NCBI GenBank assembly: GCA_963969495.1
Contig: OZ018333.1
Location: 15,159,239-15,223,238, forward strand
Reading direction: 5' to 3'
Origin: Ceratothoa steindachneri
Taxonomy: Eukaryota > Arthropoda > Malacostraca > Isopoda > Cymothoidae
DNA: 64,000 bases
This document shows, one piece after another, positions 53,975-64,000 of the stretch; positions within the stretch are counted from its first letter, which is position 1; every line of letters starts with the position of its first letter. Under the pieces are notes generated by a model. It did not search any database. It was given only the letters and a program-made list of their open reading frames with translations, and was not told the origin of the DNA. The position numbers and the translations under genes are program-made.

Positions 53975-54670
53975 GCATTCATAATCATCCTATCCTCTCT
54001 AGACTCGCATACACTTCCACTCATCCCATTCATCTATTCCCCTTTGGTCAGAGCAGGAGTCAGAGTCGAGGGTCCTGGGGCCAGTCCTGACCCCTTCATC
54101 ATGTCATATATGTCCTGCATCCTTTGGTCGATCTGTCTAGCTTTCATCCATTTCCACCTTCATCCGATCAGTCTTTTCATTCATACCCATCATATCACTC
54201 TTCAATCCCTCAATCACGCTCCTCAACATCATACATTCCTCCTCCTTCTGCCTCAACTCCAGCCTCAGTCTCACAATCTCATCATGGAGGCCTTTTCCAC
54301 AGAAGCCATCCTCCCAGGTTAGTAACAATGATAGATAAAGGGAAAAAACAACAAAACTAGCTGTCACTCTAATTGGGTGTGGACTGCAATCCAATCCTAA
54401 CAATACTACCAGTTTTGAGATCTCACATCCCTAACCGGGCGCCAAATGTAGCAGGCCAAAAATCTATGCTCTAATCCCAATCGTTCTAACCCGCTTCCTA
54501 CACTAATTCGGACATGAGAAATTGAAGGAGAATGAAACGGATTGTATATACAGTCTTTTACTTACCAAAAAACAAACAATAATATGGGGGTAATTATATC
54601 TGAAATCTTGAGTATAGATATACATACAAAAAAAATCAGACAATCCTATCACCAACTAATAATTTATCTA
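53975..54670 (-). mobile_element. G2-like Ty3/Gypsy fragment: LTR end, primer site, gag start
   Basis: Reverse-strand gag start GLHDEIVRLRLELRQKEEEC, then MMLRSVIEGLKSDMMGMNEK and GPGASPDPFIMS-like antisense text at 54050-54100, closely match G2 10554-10880. Upstream lies a primer site and LTR text ending CCTGCTACA (t at 54447 is the LTR border). The LTR part runs to at least 54670. The 3' side is cut at about 53975. Clearly diverged from G2 in the LTR, so a related subfamily. Confidence 0.82.
54427..54444 (-). other. Primer binding site of the G2-like fragment
   Basis: The reverse strand reads TGGCGCCCGGTTAGGGAT, differing from the G2 site in the middle but keeping TGGCGCCCG. The same or a related tRNA primer is likely. 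Confidence 0.7.
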
Positions 54671-54697
54671 TAAACTAGAGAGAATAAATAAATGATA

Positions 54698-54960
54698 CTA
54701 AAGAGGCCTAATAAACAAATTGTACAAGGCCTCATAACCACACTTGTACTTAAAATTATACAAAGAGGCCTAATAAACAAATCGTACAAGGAGGCCTACT
54801 AATCACACTTGTACTTAATATGCATAATACAAAGAGAACTAATAAACAAATTGTACAAGGAGGCTTAATAACCACACTTGTACTTAATATGATACAAAGA
54901 GGCCTAATAAACAAATTGTACAAGGAGGCCTAATAACTACACTTGTACTTAAAACAATAC
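54698..54960. repeat. Minisatellite, four units of 62-69 bp
   Basis: Units begin near 54700, 54762, 54831 and 54896. Each contains AAAGAGGCCTAATAAACAAA, then TTGTACAAGGAGGCCTAATA and CCACACTTGTACTTAA. It lies next to the partial LTR of the G2-like fragment and may belong to that LTR. Confidence 0.85.
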
Positions 54961-54982
54961 AACAAAAAAAAACTCACATAGT

Positions 54983-55638
54983 ACCCTCGTTGATGAGGTT
55001 CAGTTGTTAGAGGAAAATCCACAATACACTCATGTAAGATTTGCCGATGGACGCCAATCAACGATATCAGTGCATGACTTTGCTCCGACTGGTAATGTAT
55101 CATTATATGAGAGGCAAAAGGATCTCAACGTCGATCCTTCTACAGAGACTGGTTTGGTCGAGATTCTTCCGGTACCTACTGTTGATTCATCTGAGTTGAA
55201 TTCTTCCAATGCTGCAGGTGATTAAAGTATATTCATGAAGGAAGGAGATATGAAGGTGTTCCGGGCATGCTGGCCCAGAACAACTGCTCCAGCCAATCTC
55301 CAACATAGGGATGAACTCTCCACCCCTGCGCATGCTGGCCCGGAACAACTGCACCGATCTATGTGGGAATGCCACAAGCATCTTCACTATACAGAACAAT
55401 GATTCTTCAAGGGAGGGGAGAATGTGGTGATCTAAGCTTCATGTAACCTTATATGTATAATTGCCTAATGGGTTACACTACATTATTTTGTTTACTTATA
55501 ACTAATTGTGCTTGTTAACTTGATTAGAATTGGTATGTTTACTTATATTGTTTCTCTTTTATTTCCAGACTGTATTGATGTTTTGTTAGTTGAATAAAAC
55601 CTAGAGAAAGGTATTGACATTTTATTATGACCACCACA
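54983..55638 (+). mobile_element. G1 copy 2: tail of pol and 3' LTR
   Basis: Near-identical to 3108-3762: the post-integrase frame (55004-55225, with TCA where copy 1 has TGA), the polypurine tract AAGGGAGGGGAGAA at 55409-55422, and the LTR at 55423-55638. Everything upstream of 54983 is missing. Confidence 0.9.
55423..55638 (+). repeat. G1 copy 2 3' LTR (216 bp)
   Basis: Begins TGTGGTGATC and ends GACCACCACA, a better inverted pair than in copy 1. Confidence 0.88.
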
Positions 55639-55844
55639 GCTATACAGCAAGGGTTGTAATCATGAAGCAGGAGTTTGAATTCTTCCCATTTGGAGAAGAT
55701 CCCTTGTGATTCCAATAAAAAGGTGGAAAAATATTTGTTTAAGAGTAATTAAATTTTTCTTTCCACCTGATGAAGGTGACTGGGGTTTTGAACCTTTTTG
55801 ATTTTTTGGTGTAATTAATGTTTGAGTTATAGTAGTTTTATGGG
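55639..55844. other. Unassigned spacer
   Basis: No feature that I can name; LINE B begins near 55845. Confidence 0.4.
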
Positions 55845-58500
55845 ATAGAACAAGTGGCAGGTTCATAGAATGCTTTGAGGATAATTTTTTTAATCAATTT
55901 GTTAATGAGCCAACGCAACGAGGGGGGACAATATATTAGATTTAGTACTTTCTAACAGTGATCATTTAGTTCGAGAATTGACTGTTGGGGAAGCATTGGA
56001 AAATAGTGACCATCAGATAGTTCATTTTAACTTGGGAATTGAAAAGGGTAAAATAACCGAGAATGCTGTAAAAGTTCCAAATTTTCATAAGGGAGATTAT
56101 GTAAAACTCCGAAGCTTGCTAAATTTTGTAGAATGGGATGTAGAATTCAGAGGTAAAAATGCTTATGGTATGTGGGATACTTTCAAGCATATAATAAATG
56201 TAGTCCAAGAACAATGTATCCCAATGAAGGCCATTAGGAACAAAAGTAGGAAACCATTATGGTGGAATCAGGAGATAGCTAGAAAAATTTCAGAGAAGAA
56301 AAGGGCATATAAAAAATTACAGGTAGAAAATAATATTCAAAATTTAAGTGATTATAGAATGGCTAGGAATGAGCTAAATAAGATTATAAAGAAGAACAAA
56401 AGGGTGTTAGAAATTAAATTAGCTCAGGATAGCAACAAAGATCCTAGAAAGTTCTTTAGTTACTATAAAATTAATAACAAGTCTGGCAGAGTTAAAATAG
56501 GACCTATCAAATATGAAGGGGTTGTGAGAGAAACTGATGAGGAAATAGTTGAGGTACTAAATGGTCATTTTGCATCAGTATTTACAAAGGATAAACTAAA
56601 TAGTCTCACGTATAGTACTCATGGGTCAAGGAAAGAGGTGTTTACTACCATTAGTGTGGATCGGAGGACGATAAAAGGACTAATAGGTGAGTTAGATACT
56701 ACCAAGGCCTCCGGCCCTGAAAATATTCATTCTAGGATACTTAGAGAAGGGGTAGAAAGTATCTCAATAGCTCTGGAGAAGTTATATACTAGGTCACTGG
56801 AATATGGAGAAATACCCGATGATTGGAAGAGAGCGAATGTAGTCTCCAATTTAAAGAAGGGTAGTGAAGAGGATCCAAATAACTTTAGACCGGTTAGCCT
56901 AACTCCTGTAGTCTGTAAAATTCTTGAGAAAATAGTTAAAAAAGGGATTTGCCAACATCTAGAGAAGGAGGGGTTAATCAGCGATGCTCAGCATGGGTTT
57001 AGATCAGGTAGATCATGTTTGACTAATTTACTAGACTTTCTGGAGTTTGTAACAAATCAAGTAGATAAGGGAGAGAATGTAGATATAATTTACTTAGATT
57101 TTAGTAAAGCATTTGATAAGGTACCACATAGGAGACTAGTTCATAAATTAAAAATGATTGAGATATGTGGGGGTGTTTCAAATTGGATAGCTGAGTGGCT
57201 GAAAGACAGGAAGCAAAGGGTAGTGCTAAATGGTGTAAAGTCAGAGTGGAGGGATGTTATCAGTGGGGTTCCTCAGGGATCAGTTCTCGGTCCATTATTA
57301 TTTGTCATCTATATAAACGATCTTGGGGAGGCAGTTAATAATAAAGTGTCAATTTTTGCGGATGATACCAAATTAGCAGCTGTAGTTAAAGATATTGATG
57401 ATAATTTTAAAGTGCAGGGGGATTTAAATAAATTGTTATCGTGGGCACATAAGGGGCAAATGACTTTCAACCTTGATAAGTGCAAAGTTATTAACATGGG
57501 AAAAGATAATAGAGAATTTAACTATGAAATGGATGGGCATTGGCTGAGCTCAGTAGAGGATGAGAAAGATCTAGGAGTAGTAATAGATAAGTCATTAAGG
57601 TTTTCTAAGCAGTGTATTGAAGCAAGAAATATGGCAAATAGAGTGCTGGGTTTCATTAAGAGAAATCTCAGTTACAAAAGTAAGGAGGTTATTCTTAAAC
57701 TCTATAACTCTTATGTTAGGTCACATCTAGAGTACTGTATACAGGCCTGGTCCCCACATTTTAGACACGATATTAACCTTCTTGAGTCAGTGCATGGAGG
57801 GCAACAAAGATTATTCCTTCCCTGAGGCACCTTGAATATATAGATAGACTGAGGGTATTAAATATGTTCTCGTTCAAAAGGAGGTGTGTGAGAGGGGATA
57901 TGATTGAGCTCTTTAAAAAATTTTCTGGGATAGATAAATTGGATGTTAGCAAGTTTTTTGAGTTAGATGATGGAAATTGGACTAGATGTCACCACTTGAA
58001 AATTAAAAAGCAAGGGTGTAAGTTGGATTTAAGAAAATATTTTTTCACCAATAGAGTGGTGGACTTTTGGAATAAATTGCCGCCGAGGGTAGTAGGTAGT
58101 CCAAATTTAAATGTATTTAAGAGTAGGTTGGATGAGTTTATGGGGAGGGAAGGTTGTGATGGTTCCCAAGTTTTGTATAGATTAATATTGTTTATATATA
58201 TCTATAGCTGCATGATTTAGTTCTTGACAAGCCTTCATTGGTGATACCCTTGTTTCTGGACGCAATCCTCTGGATGTAGTTTTCCTGGGAGTTTGGGTGC
58301 CTTAAAAAAGAGGCCGTTTGACTCGGATGACCTATGATGAGCCCTTGTGGCTTTTGTCATCTGTTATATTATATTGTAAGGGACTTTGATTTTGTCTTAC
58401 CCTGGCAATGGTGCTTTTTGTGGGTGGGTTTTGGCGGAGGCGGATGACCTTGGATAGGCCCTTGTGGCTTTTGTCATCCATGAAATTATGTTATGTTATG
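55845..58500 (+). mobile_element. LINE B copy 5: best copy, 5'-truncated, plus strand
   Basis: Starts in the endonuclease (GTGGCAGGTTCATAGAATGC, matching copy 4 on the other strand) and runs through RT and C-terminal domain to the 3' UTR. Two tail modules (58325-58362 and 58442-58479) and GAAATTATGTTATGTTATGTT at 58480-58500 close it. This copy anchors the family definition. Confidence 0.92.
55978..58220 (+). pseudogene. LINE B copy 5 ORF2: endonuclease end, RT and C-terminal domain
   Basis: The frame 55978-57825 covers NSDHQIVHFNL (SDH block), a basic linker, [81 protein letters not shown] and FADDTKLAAV with intact catalytic Asp. A one-base deletion near 57795 breaks the frame. The C-terminal domain continues at 57864-58220 with FFTNRVVDFWNKLPPRVVG and RLDEFMGREGCDGS. 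Copy 1 (8048-8758) is intact at that site, which confirms the deletion. The 5' end also has a frame change before 55978. Confidence 0.9.
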
Positions 58501-59379
58501 TTAGCTCCTCCCAGTTGGCCCCAAGTCCGCAGCAATTCCATTGAAGGAATTTTCCCTCCAGGCCTAGCTCTGAGATGTGGGGGCCCTCTTCCAAGAGAAG
58601 ACACTCACGGGAATGGCTGTACGCTTCCTGGAGGCAGAACTCTAGGCACTGTTGCCTTCAACGACTTATTGAAGGTGGTTTGGTTTGACAGGCGAGTCTT
58701 TTCCTCCCTCTGCTTCAAAATCTGAGGCGAACGGGGTGGCTTCGGAGAAGGGGGTCCCTCTTTTCAAGGATCCACAGTCTCTGAGCCACCCAGCCTACCA
58801 CTGCATGTGGGCAAAGGAGCCGAAGCTCCTTTAGTGCTGTTCTCCTTTCAGGCACAGCTTTAGGAACCCTGGAAGATAGCTTCACGACCCTCTTCAGGGG
58901 TGTTGCCTCCTGTGAGTATAACAACACGGTGGAGGTGCGCAGCCGTTTCTCTTTACAGGAAATGGTCATGCTGGGGGAAGGGAGGGGAGCCGTGGTTTTA
59001 GCCGGGGATTGGTGTGAGTCCTTTGTTCTGCCAGCTTTACCAGGGAAGCGCCCGGGGTGGGTAGAATCCACACAAGGGTTCCAAATGGGCACAGAAATGG
59101 ATGTGCTTGTAGGGCTGGAGGGTCCAGGAGCAGAGGGTGCCTTTCTTAACATTGAGGCATAGGAGTCCCAGGTAGCACCAGGACCAAGTCCTTAGCCTCG
59201 TGAAATGAGAGGCGATCCTGAGCCTGAATGGCCAGGATTTCTTTCTCAAGGAGATACACACCAAGTTGCTTCGAAGCTGGGTGTGGCTCTCCGCAATTGA
59301 CATACTTGGCCAGACAGAATTTGGACTTATCGTGTGCAGCCTTACAGCAACTTAATCAGACATTGGATAACCCTGACTT
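58501..59379 (-). mobile_element. D3: LINE D copy, ORF1 C-terminal half
   Basis: Resumes at the D1-equivalent base 41798 (GCTCCTCCCAGTT) and runs to CCCTGACTTT (D1 about 42720). The reverse frame 59152-58715 reads LRKAPSAPGPSSPTSTSISV and SQEATPLKRVVK, matching the Ser/Pro tail of LINE D ORF1. Confidence 0.8.
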
Positions 59380-60645
59380 TCCCCCCAAACGGTCCATACC
59401 CTCCAAATCCTGCGGGCGCGCATAAGGAGCTTAGAGGGGGCCACTGTACATGCCCTCCTCTCTTTCCCAAAGGATGCCGGTTTGCTGGCCAAAGATAAGA
59501 TAAAAAAGATACCTCAAATGGCACCTGTGATGTCTCGGGGGTGGGGGGGATAAATGGCCACAAGGAGGCCGTCCCCAGAGGTGACCCAGCTCCAGATGGT
59601 AGAAGCCTCCATGGGGTCGAACCTGGACTCAGTACCTAGCACAAAACCTGTGTCCGCCCCTATGTAGGCTCCTCCTCAGACGGCATGGGTGCCTGAGGCC
59701 ACACAAGGAAAAGAGGGATCTCCTCCCCTGGCTGGTGCTCCTGTAACTGGCAGAACCTTCTCCATTTCGGATAAGGATCTTGCCGAGGCCTGACCATCTG
59801 GCCTAAGAGGTCCTACTGGCGAGAGAGAGAAGTAGGTTCATTCCCTGCACTCCTCTCGTAAGAAAAAGAAGAATAGGAAAAATACAAATTAGCCTTGGGG
59901 CTCCTCTTCGTGGGAGCCACGAAGACAGACGGGGCAGTTGCCATTTCGGTATGCGACCACGCCAAGATCAGCAGGTCTGGCCTCGTTGCTTCCCTGGTTG
60001 GTTAGCCTCAGACTAAGACCAAAAGTGCGCAGAGAAGCACCTCGATTATGTGGGGGGGGGGAGCCATTTTTTACCTGGCATTTTTTAGCCCATTGGCTTC
60101 AAACGCTTCCTTGTTATTCACTCCACTGATGGCAACATGTTGGCTAAGGGCAACATGATCCATCAGAGGAGAGCTCTAGCTAGTTAGATTGGTAGAGAGC
60201 CAAAGGTGACCCGTTTCTCGGATGGGAGAACTTTGGTGAATGTGTTGAATCTCTCTGAGGCAGCCATGATTAGTGCCCTTCAGACAGTAGATGGCACGCC
60301 TGTGAGTGTGATGCTGCACTCTAACATGAATTTCAAGTAGTTTATGCAATAGAACTTGTGGACTACTCCATAGATGACATCACCTTAGAGCTGGCTGACT
60401 ATAGGGCAGTCAAGGTTTAACGTGTGATGAGAAAACAGGGAGGGGCCTCAAGACCCACGCCTACACTCTTCATCATGTTCAACTGTGACAAGCTCCCTGA
60501 GTCGGCACATGCTGGTTAGTATCACTACCGCGTGAAGGCATTCATACCACTGCTACGGAGGTGCTACTACTGTAACCGCTTCAGCCATACTAATCACTCC
60601 TGTAGATGCGCAAAGTCAGGGTCAACCGAAGTCTGCAAGGGGTGA
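59380..60645 (+). mobile_element. D3: inverted ORF1 N-terminal half
   Basis: Here LINE D ORF1 reads on the plus strand, opposite to its neighbours: TFSISDKDLAEA near 59760, TDGNMLAKGNMIHQRRAL near 60120, REPKVTRFSDG, and CYYCNRFSHTNHSC near 60560. It ends with the AKSGSTEVC text near 60640. About 35 bp of that last text (AACCCTGACTTT region) is also present in the other orientation at 59345-59379. Confidence 0.8.
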
Positions 60646-60649
60646 GTAT

Positions 60650-61108
60650 GGGGCCGGAAAAGCCAGCTGCTGCCATTTGAGGCCACTCCTCCCACCTAGT
60701 GGCCTGGCAGCCCATCAGTATGGTGGCTCCATCTTGGGCTTGGCATAAAATCAATAGAGATTAAAAGTGAAAGAAAGGGGATGTGAGGGAGGTGTAGGTG
60801 GGGATGAATCAGGTTGTTAAAAACCCCCACACCAAACCGGAGCTCAGAGGTTAGGGGGATGCTGTCCCCTCCCCCTTTAGCCCCAATCCAGGATAGTTGG
60901 GTGAGAGGAAGCTGGTCAACATCTACCCTGTGAAATTAGAGGCCAACCAGAGAAAGTTGTGGGAGAGGTTGTAGGGAGAGTGAGGAAGTAGGGTAAAAAG
61001 TAGGCTGTCAGAAAGAAAAAGAGACTAAGCTGGGGCCAGACAGGGTGCTGAGTCCCATCAGCATGGCCACCAGGAAGAAAATTTGCCGCGCCCCTTATGG
61101 GGTGCTTC
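60650..61108 (-). mobile_element. D3: 5' UTR, normal orientation
   Basis: Matches D1 44340-44799 in the same orientation as the rest of D3, ending at the conserved terminus (GGGGCGCGGCAAAT on the element strand). It places the 5' end near 61108. Confidence 0.8.
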
Positions 61109-61451
61109 CATTACAAAGTTAAGCCATATCAAGTTAGTCACTGAATAGATACCAATTCAGTTAACTTCTCAATGCCTGCCATATACTAGATATAGCCATG
61201 GTTTGGATCACAGATGAAACTCCAGGTCCCCAATAACCAAAGCCTCCAAAGGTGTGCAGATTGGTGTTAAAACTCATACCAAATTGTTTCTTACACCTTG
61301 CTAAAGAAGTAATCGATGTTTTGAATTACAGAGTCAAATTATATTTGATACCAAGAAACTGAATGGATAAATCAAATAGAGATTCGAATAGAGCTTCTAT
61401 TTATACTCAATGATCAATAACCATGCAAAAAGGAAGACTTGAAACAATTAC
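61109..61451. other. Unassigned DNA, possibly intron
   Basis: No repeat or coding sequence that I recognise before the candidate exon's 5' splice site. Confidence 0.4.
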
Positions 61452-61595
61452 CTCCTTTAGTGAACAATCCTGTAATATTATTTCATCACAACCACCAACT
61501 GCTTGTTCTTGACTAATAAATCCTGGCTCAGTTTCATCACATGATTCAAAAAATTCTTCTTTGATCTTCTGAGCTGGGATTTCTTCACAAGCATC
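61452..61595 (-). CDS. Probable acidic exon of a zinc-finger gene (exon 1 candidate)
   Basis: A 144 bp open stretch between a 3' splice site (AAATTTATATAAG, weak pyrimidine tract) and a 5' splice site (GAG then GTAATTG), both phase 0. It encodes CEEIPAQKIKEEFFESCDE, TEPGFISQEQ and EIILQDCSLKE. It shares with 48366-48527 the Ile-Lys-Glu-Glu core, acidic character and a C-terminal VQ/LQ-x-C motif, so the two look like duplicated exons. No other exon was found near it. Confidence 0.55.
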
Positions 61596-62270
61596 CTTAT
61601 ATAAATTTAAAAGCGATTTAAATATTTAAAATTTTACTCAATTATAATAATTAATTATAAGTACAGAGCATAAAGAGCTATGTAACAAAATTATTGCATG
61701 TAACTAAATGAATAATGAAGTATAATGTTAATATTTTAAGTCACCATTTCTACATCCATATCATTGCATCTTTACAATCTTTTTTAATGTTTCCTCCTAA
61801 CTATCCTAAAAATGTTTTTTCTCCATATAAAAAATCTTAGAAATCTAAAGTCATTTATAGAGAAAGGGCAATGGTATTTGCTAAACATAGAATAGAAATA
61901 AAATATAGATCAAAATAATTAAGAAAAGACTTTCTCTCTCATATATCTAATACAGACCCCAGTTCAGTCTGACATTTTCACATCAAAGGGTTTATCGGTT
62001 ATAACAATGATGGTTTGTTCAGGGTTCCTTTGAGATGCATGACTCGCTTCTTAAACCATATACCATATTGTTCTGTGTACAATTCTCTTTAGTTCTTTCC
62101 ATGAAAGTTCCTTGAAAATTTAAAAGCCTCCTAAATAACAATCTTATAGTATGCTCCATAATTTACAATATTCTATAGGAATCCCATATTTCAGTAATAG
62201 ATCTCTTTTAGTTTTTCTTACTTACCAGAGTTCTAATTTTTAATATTTTTTCAGAATGAGAGGTGATATA
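61596..62270. other. AT-rich DNA, possibly intron
   Basis: No supportable feature. Confidence 0.5.
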
Positions 62271-63038
62271 CAAGGGACATTCCGAAAGTAATTCCTCCTA
62301 ATTTTTTATTCCACCCCAATGGGTCAGAGGTGATTGCTTATAGCATTGTTATGATGACTGACCCCTTGCGCTAATAACCTCAAATTTTCATTTCTCTGCT
62401 GCAGATATTCACGGTTTGACAGTCTAAGACAGCAACCCCTGTCATGGACGTGTGTCAGAAGCAGAGATGCATCATTGAATTCCTCCATGCAGAAGAGGTT
62501 GAACCAATCAACATCCACCAATGCTTGGTCAACACTTACAGAGCCAAAACAGTTGATGTCAGCATAACACTTCAGACATACATGCACAGCCGCAACTACA
62601 GAAAATGAAGTGCGCCTTGATCCATTCATCTGCTCTAATCGGCGGATAAGGGTGAATGAAATGCATGGAGAGTTAGAAGTGGGTGTTGAGCAGGTCACTC
62701 ACATCTGTCACCACTCTTGAAACGACAAACCCATCTTCTAATTGTGCTGACATGAACTGCCTCTGCTCCATAAACGTTCACCAAGCATGGGTGAATGTCA
62801 ATTGGTTCAACTTATTCAGCATGGAGGAATTTAATGATGTACCTCTGCTTCTGACACAGGTCCATGGCAGGGGTTGCTTTCTTAGACTGTCAAACCATCA
62901 ATATCTGAAACAGAGAAATGAAAATTTTAGATTATTAGCCCAAAGGTCCAGTCATTATAACATTGCTATATGCAATCTCCTCTGATCCATTGGGGTGGAA
63001 TAAAACATTATGAGGCATTAGTTTCAGAATGCCCCTCA
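62271..63038. mobile_element. Palindromic mariner-derived element
   Basis: Two arms of about 370 bp face each other. The left arm starts CAAGGGACATTCCGAAAG and the right arm ends as its mirror (TGAGGGGCATTCTGAAAC on the reverse strand). A TA dinucleotide lies outside each end (62269-62270, 63039-63040), the mariner target duplication. Each arm encodes the transposase start: left MDVCQKQRCIIEFLHAEEV from 62444, right (reverse) MDLCQKQRYIIKFLHAE from about 62864. The transposase core is missing, so it is non-autonomous. Arms differ by many substitutions, so the event is old. Confidence 0.8.
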
Positions 63039-63683
63039 TAAAACATTTGGCTAGAGCCTTCCAGACCCCCTAGATTTAAGCAGGAATAAAATTTTCAGAG
63101 GCTATTTTTCACCATGAAGTAAAATATAAAACACTCAACCTGTCACCAGCCTCTCATACTAGAAGTTGATTGCATATTATTTGCAGTTATTTATTGGAAC
63201 AAAAATCAATTGATTCAAGAATATATTTCAGACACTCTGAAGGGGTATAATGAAAATGACTTGCAATACATCATTATGAACAGGCAAAGCAACTATAACA
63301 ATAAGGACAAATAAGCCCAAAGCATTCCTTACTTTATTTTGTCCCCACCACGCTGGATGTCTTTCATCAAACCTTTCAACACTTAGGAATAATGCTACAT
63401 CACATGGTCTTTTCCAGGTCTCATTGAGGTCATAATAAAAGAGGTTCTGGGATGGTTGAGGGAAGGACAGGATAGGATGAGATGGGCAGTCTTTTAAGGA
63501 TGCTGGAGCTTCCAGCAGGGGCAGTATGGTTGGGTCATATTTTATATCTTTTATTCACTCAGGTATCCTGAGTGCAGGTGATATGGCTTGAAGTTGGGCA
63601 AAGTTTGCTAATAATTGGGTATAATGGGTGGTGGGTTCGGTTTGAGAACTACTCAGGATGGAGATAGGAAAAAGTTTGTTTCT
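63039..63683. other. Unassigned DNA
   Basis: No coding frame or known repeat identified. Confidence 0.5.
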
Positions 63684-64000
63684 TTTTTATATTTGCCCAT
63701 CTGGCGATTCCCTTCAAGAGCATAAGTCACTGTAATTATGATTCTAGCCTAGTACTAGGCTATTTTATATTCACAAAAAAAAAGAACAAAAGAAACAAAA
63801 AAAACAAAAAATATGAAAATAACAAGAAGGAAGCACATTCTGGCATTGTATAGAGGCCCACCTCCCCCTGGTGCAGGAACATGCAACATCCAATAAAGAG
63901 TCAAATAAAAGAGCCAAAAGGTCAAATATTTCACAAGTCTGTGTGCATGAATCTGTCCCGAGTACATGGGACAAGTGGTAATGACTTCACTAATCCAATC
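63684..64000 (-). mobile_element. D4: LINE D 3' end, continues past the window
   Basis: TTTTTTATATTTGCCCATCTGGCGATTCCC, GCCTAGTACTAGGC near 63746 and an A-rich block match the LINE D 3' UTR at 37668-37870. The last 60 bases correspond to the C-terminal coding end (CTGTCCCGAGTACATGGGACAAG, compare 37950). Confidence 0.82.

Noticed and set aside
54690..54960. CRISPR-like array
   Set aside because: Units are near-continuous tandem repeats without unique spacers, in a eukaryotic repeat context.

Overview
This 64 kb window looks like a repeat-packed piece of a large animal genome, most likely an invertebrate. The clues are eukaryotic splice sites, CR1-type and I/R1-type LINEs, Ty3/Gypsy elements, mariner/Tc1 relics and KRAB-less C2H2 zinc-finger coding sequence. 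The RNase H tails of the I-type LINEs remind me of those in decapod crustacean genomes, but that is a memory-based impression with low confidence. I found no complete host gene, no rRNA, no functional tRNA, no CRISPR array and nothing bacterial.

Layout. 1-3762: 3' part of a decayed Ty3/Gypsy element (G1) with its 3' LTR. 3763-4640: AT-rich DNA with a 176 bp tandem repeat. 4640-19250: one old CR1-like LINE (C), opened by nested insertions. These are a reverse LINE B that itself holds LINE A, a 67 bp LINE B tail, and a young, nearly intact 8.86 kb Ty3/Gypsy element (G2) with two LTRs. 19340-22985: CR1-like fragments and three pieces of LINE B in both orientations, including an intact SGNH-esterase ORF1. 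22986-31405: two I-type LINE F copies facing tail to tail, the second nearly full length. 31406-33612: mostly unassigned, with a probable tRNA-derived SINE. 33613-34587: C2H2 zinc-finger exon (decayed). 34735-47340: a block of I-type LINE D copies, including a full-length copy (37668-44799) and a younger truncated copy inserted into an older one with a perfect 15 bp target duplication. 47340-47995: Tc1-like relic. 51125-52680: CR1-like LINE E. 52690-61108: another LINE D copy, split by about 5 kb of G2-like, G1 and LINE B material and carrying an internal inversion. 62271-63038: palindromic mariner-derived element. 63684-64000: start of one more LINE D copy.

Host signal is limited to three probable reverse-strand exons. 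Two short acidic exons (61452-61595 and 48366-48527) are paralogous and both are phase 0-0. The third is the zinc-finger exon. They may be remains of one long zinc-finger gene whose introns filled with retroelements, but the reading phase does not join exon 48366-48527 directly to the finger exon.

The most interesting object is G2. It encodes Gag and Pol in one frame with a single internal stop. It has five CCHC knuckles, two separate retropepsin-like domains, an OTU-like domain with Ser at the usual Cys position, and a striking patchwork of C-poor and C-normal sequence. All identifications come from reading motifs by eye; no database search was run.
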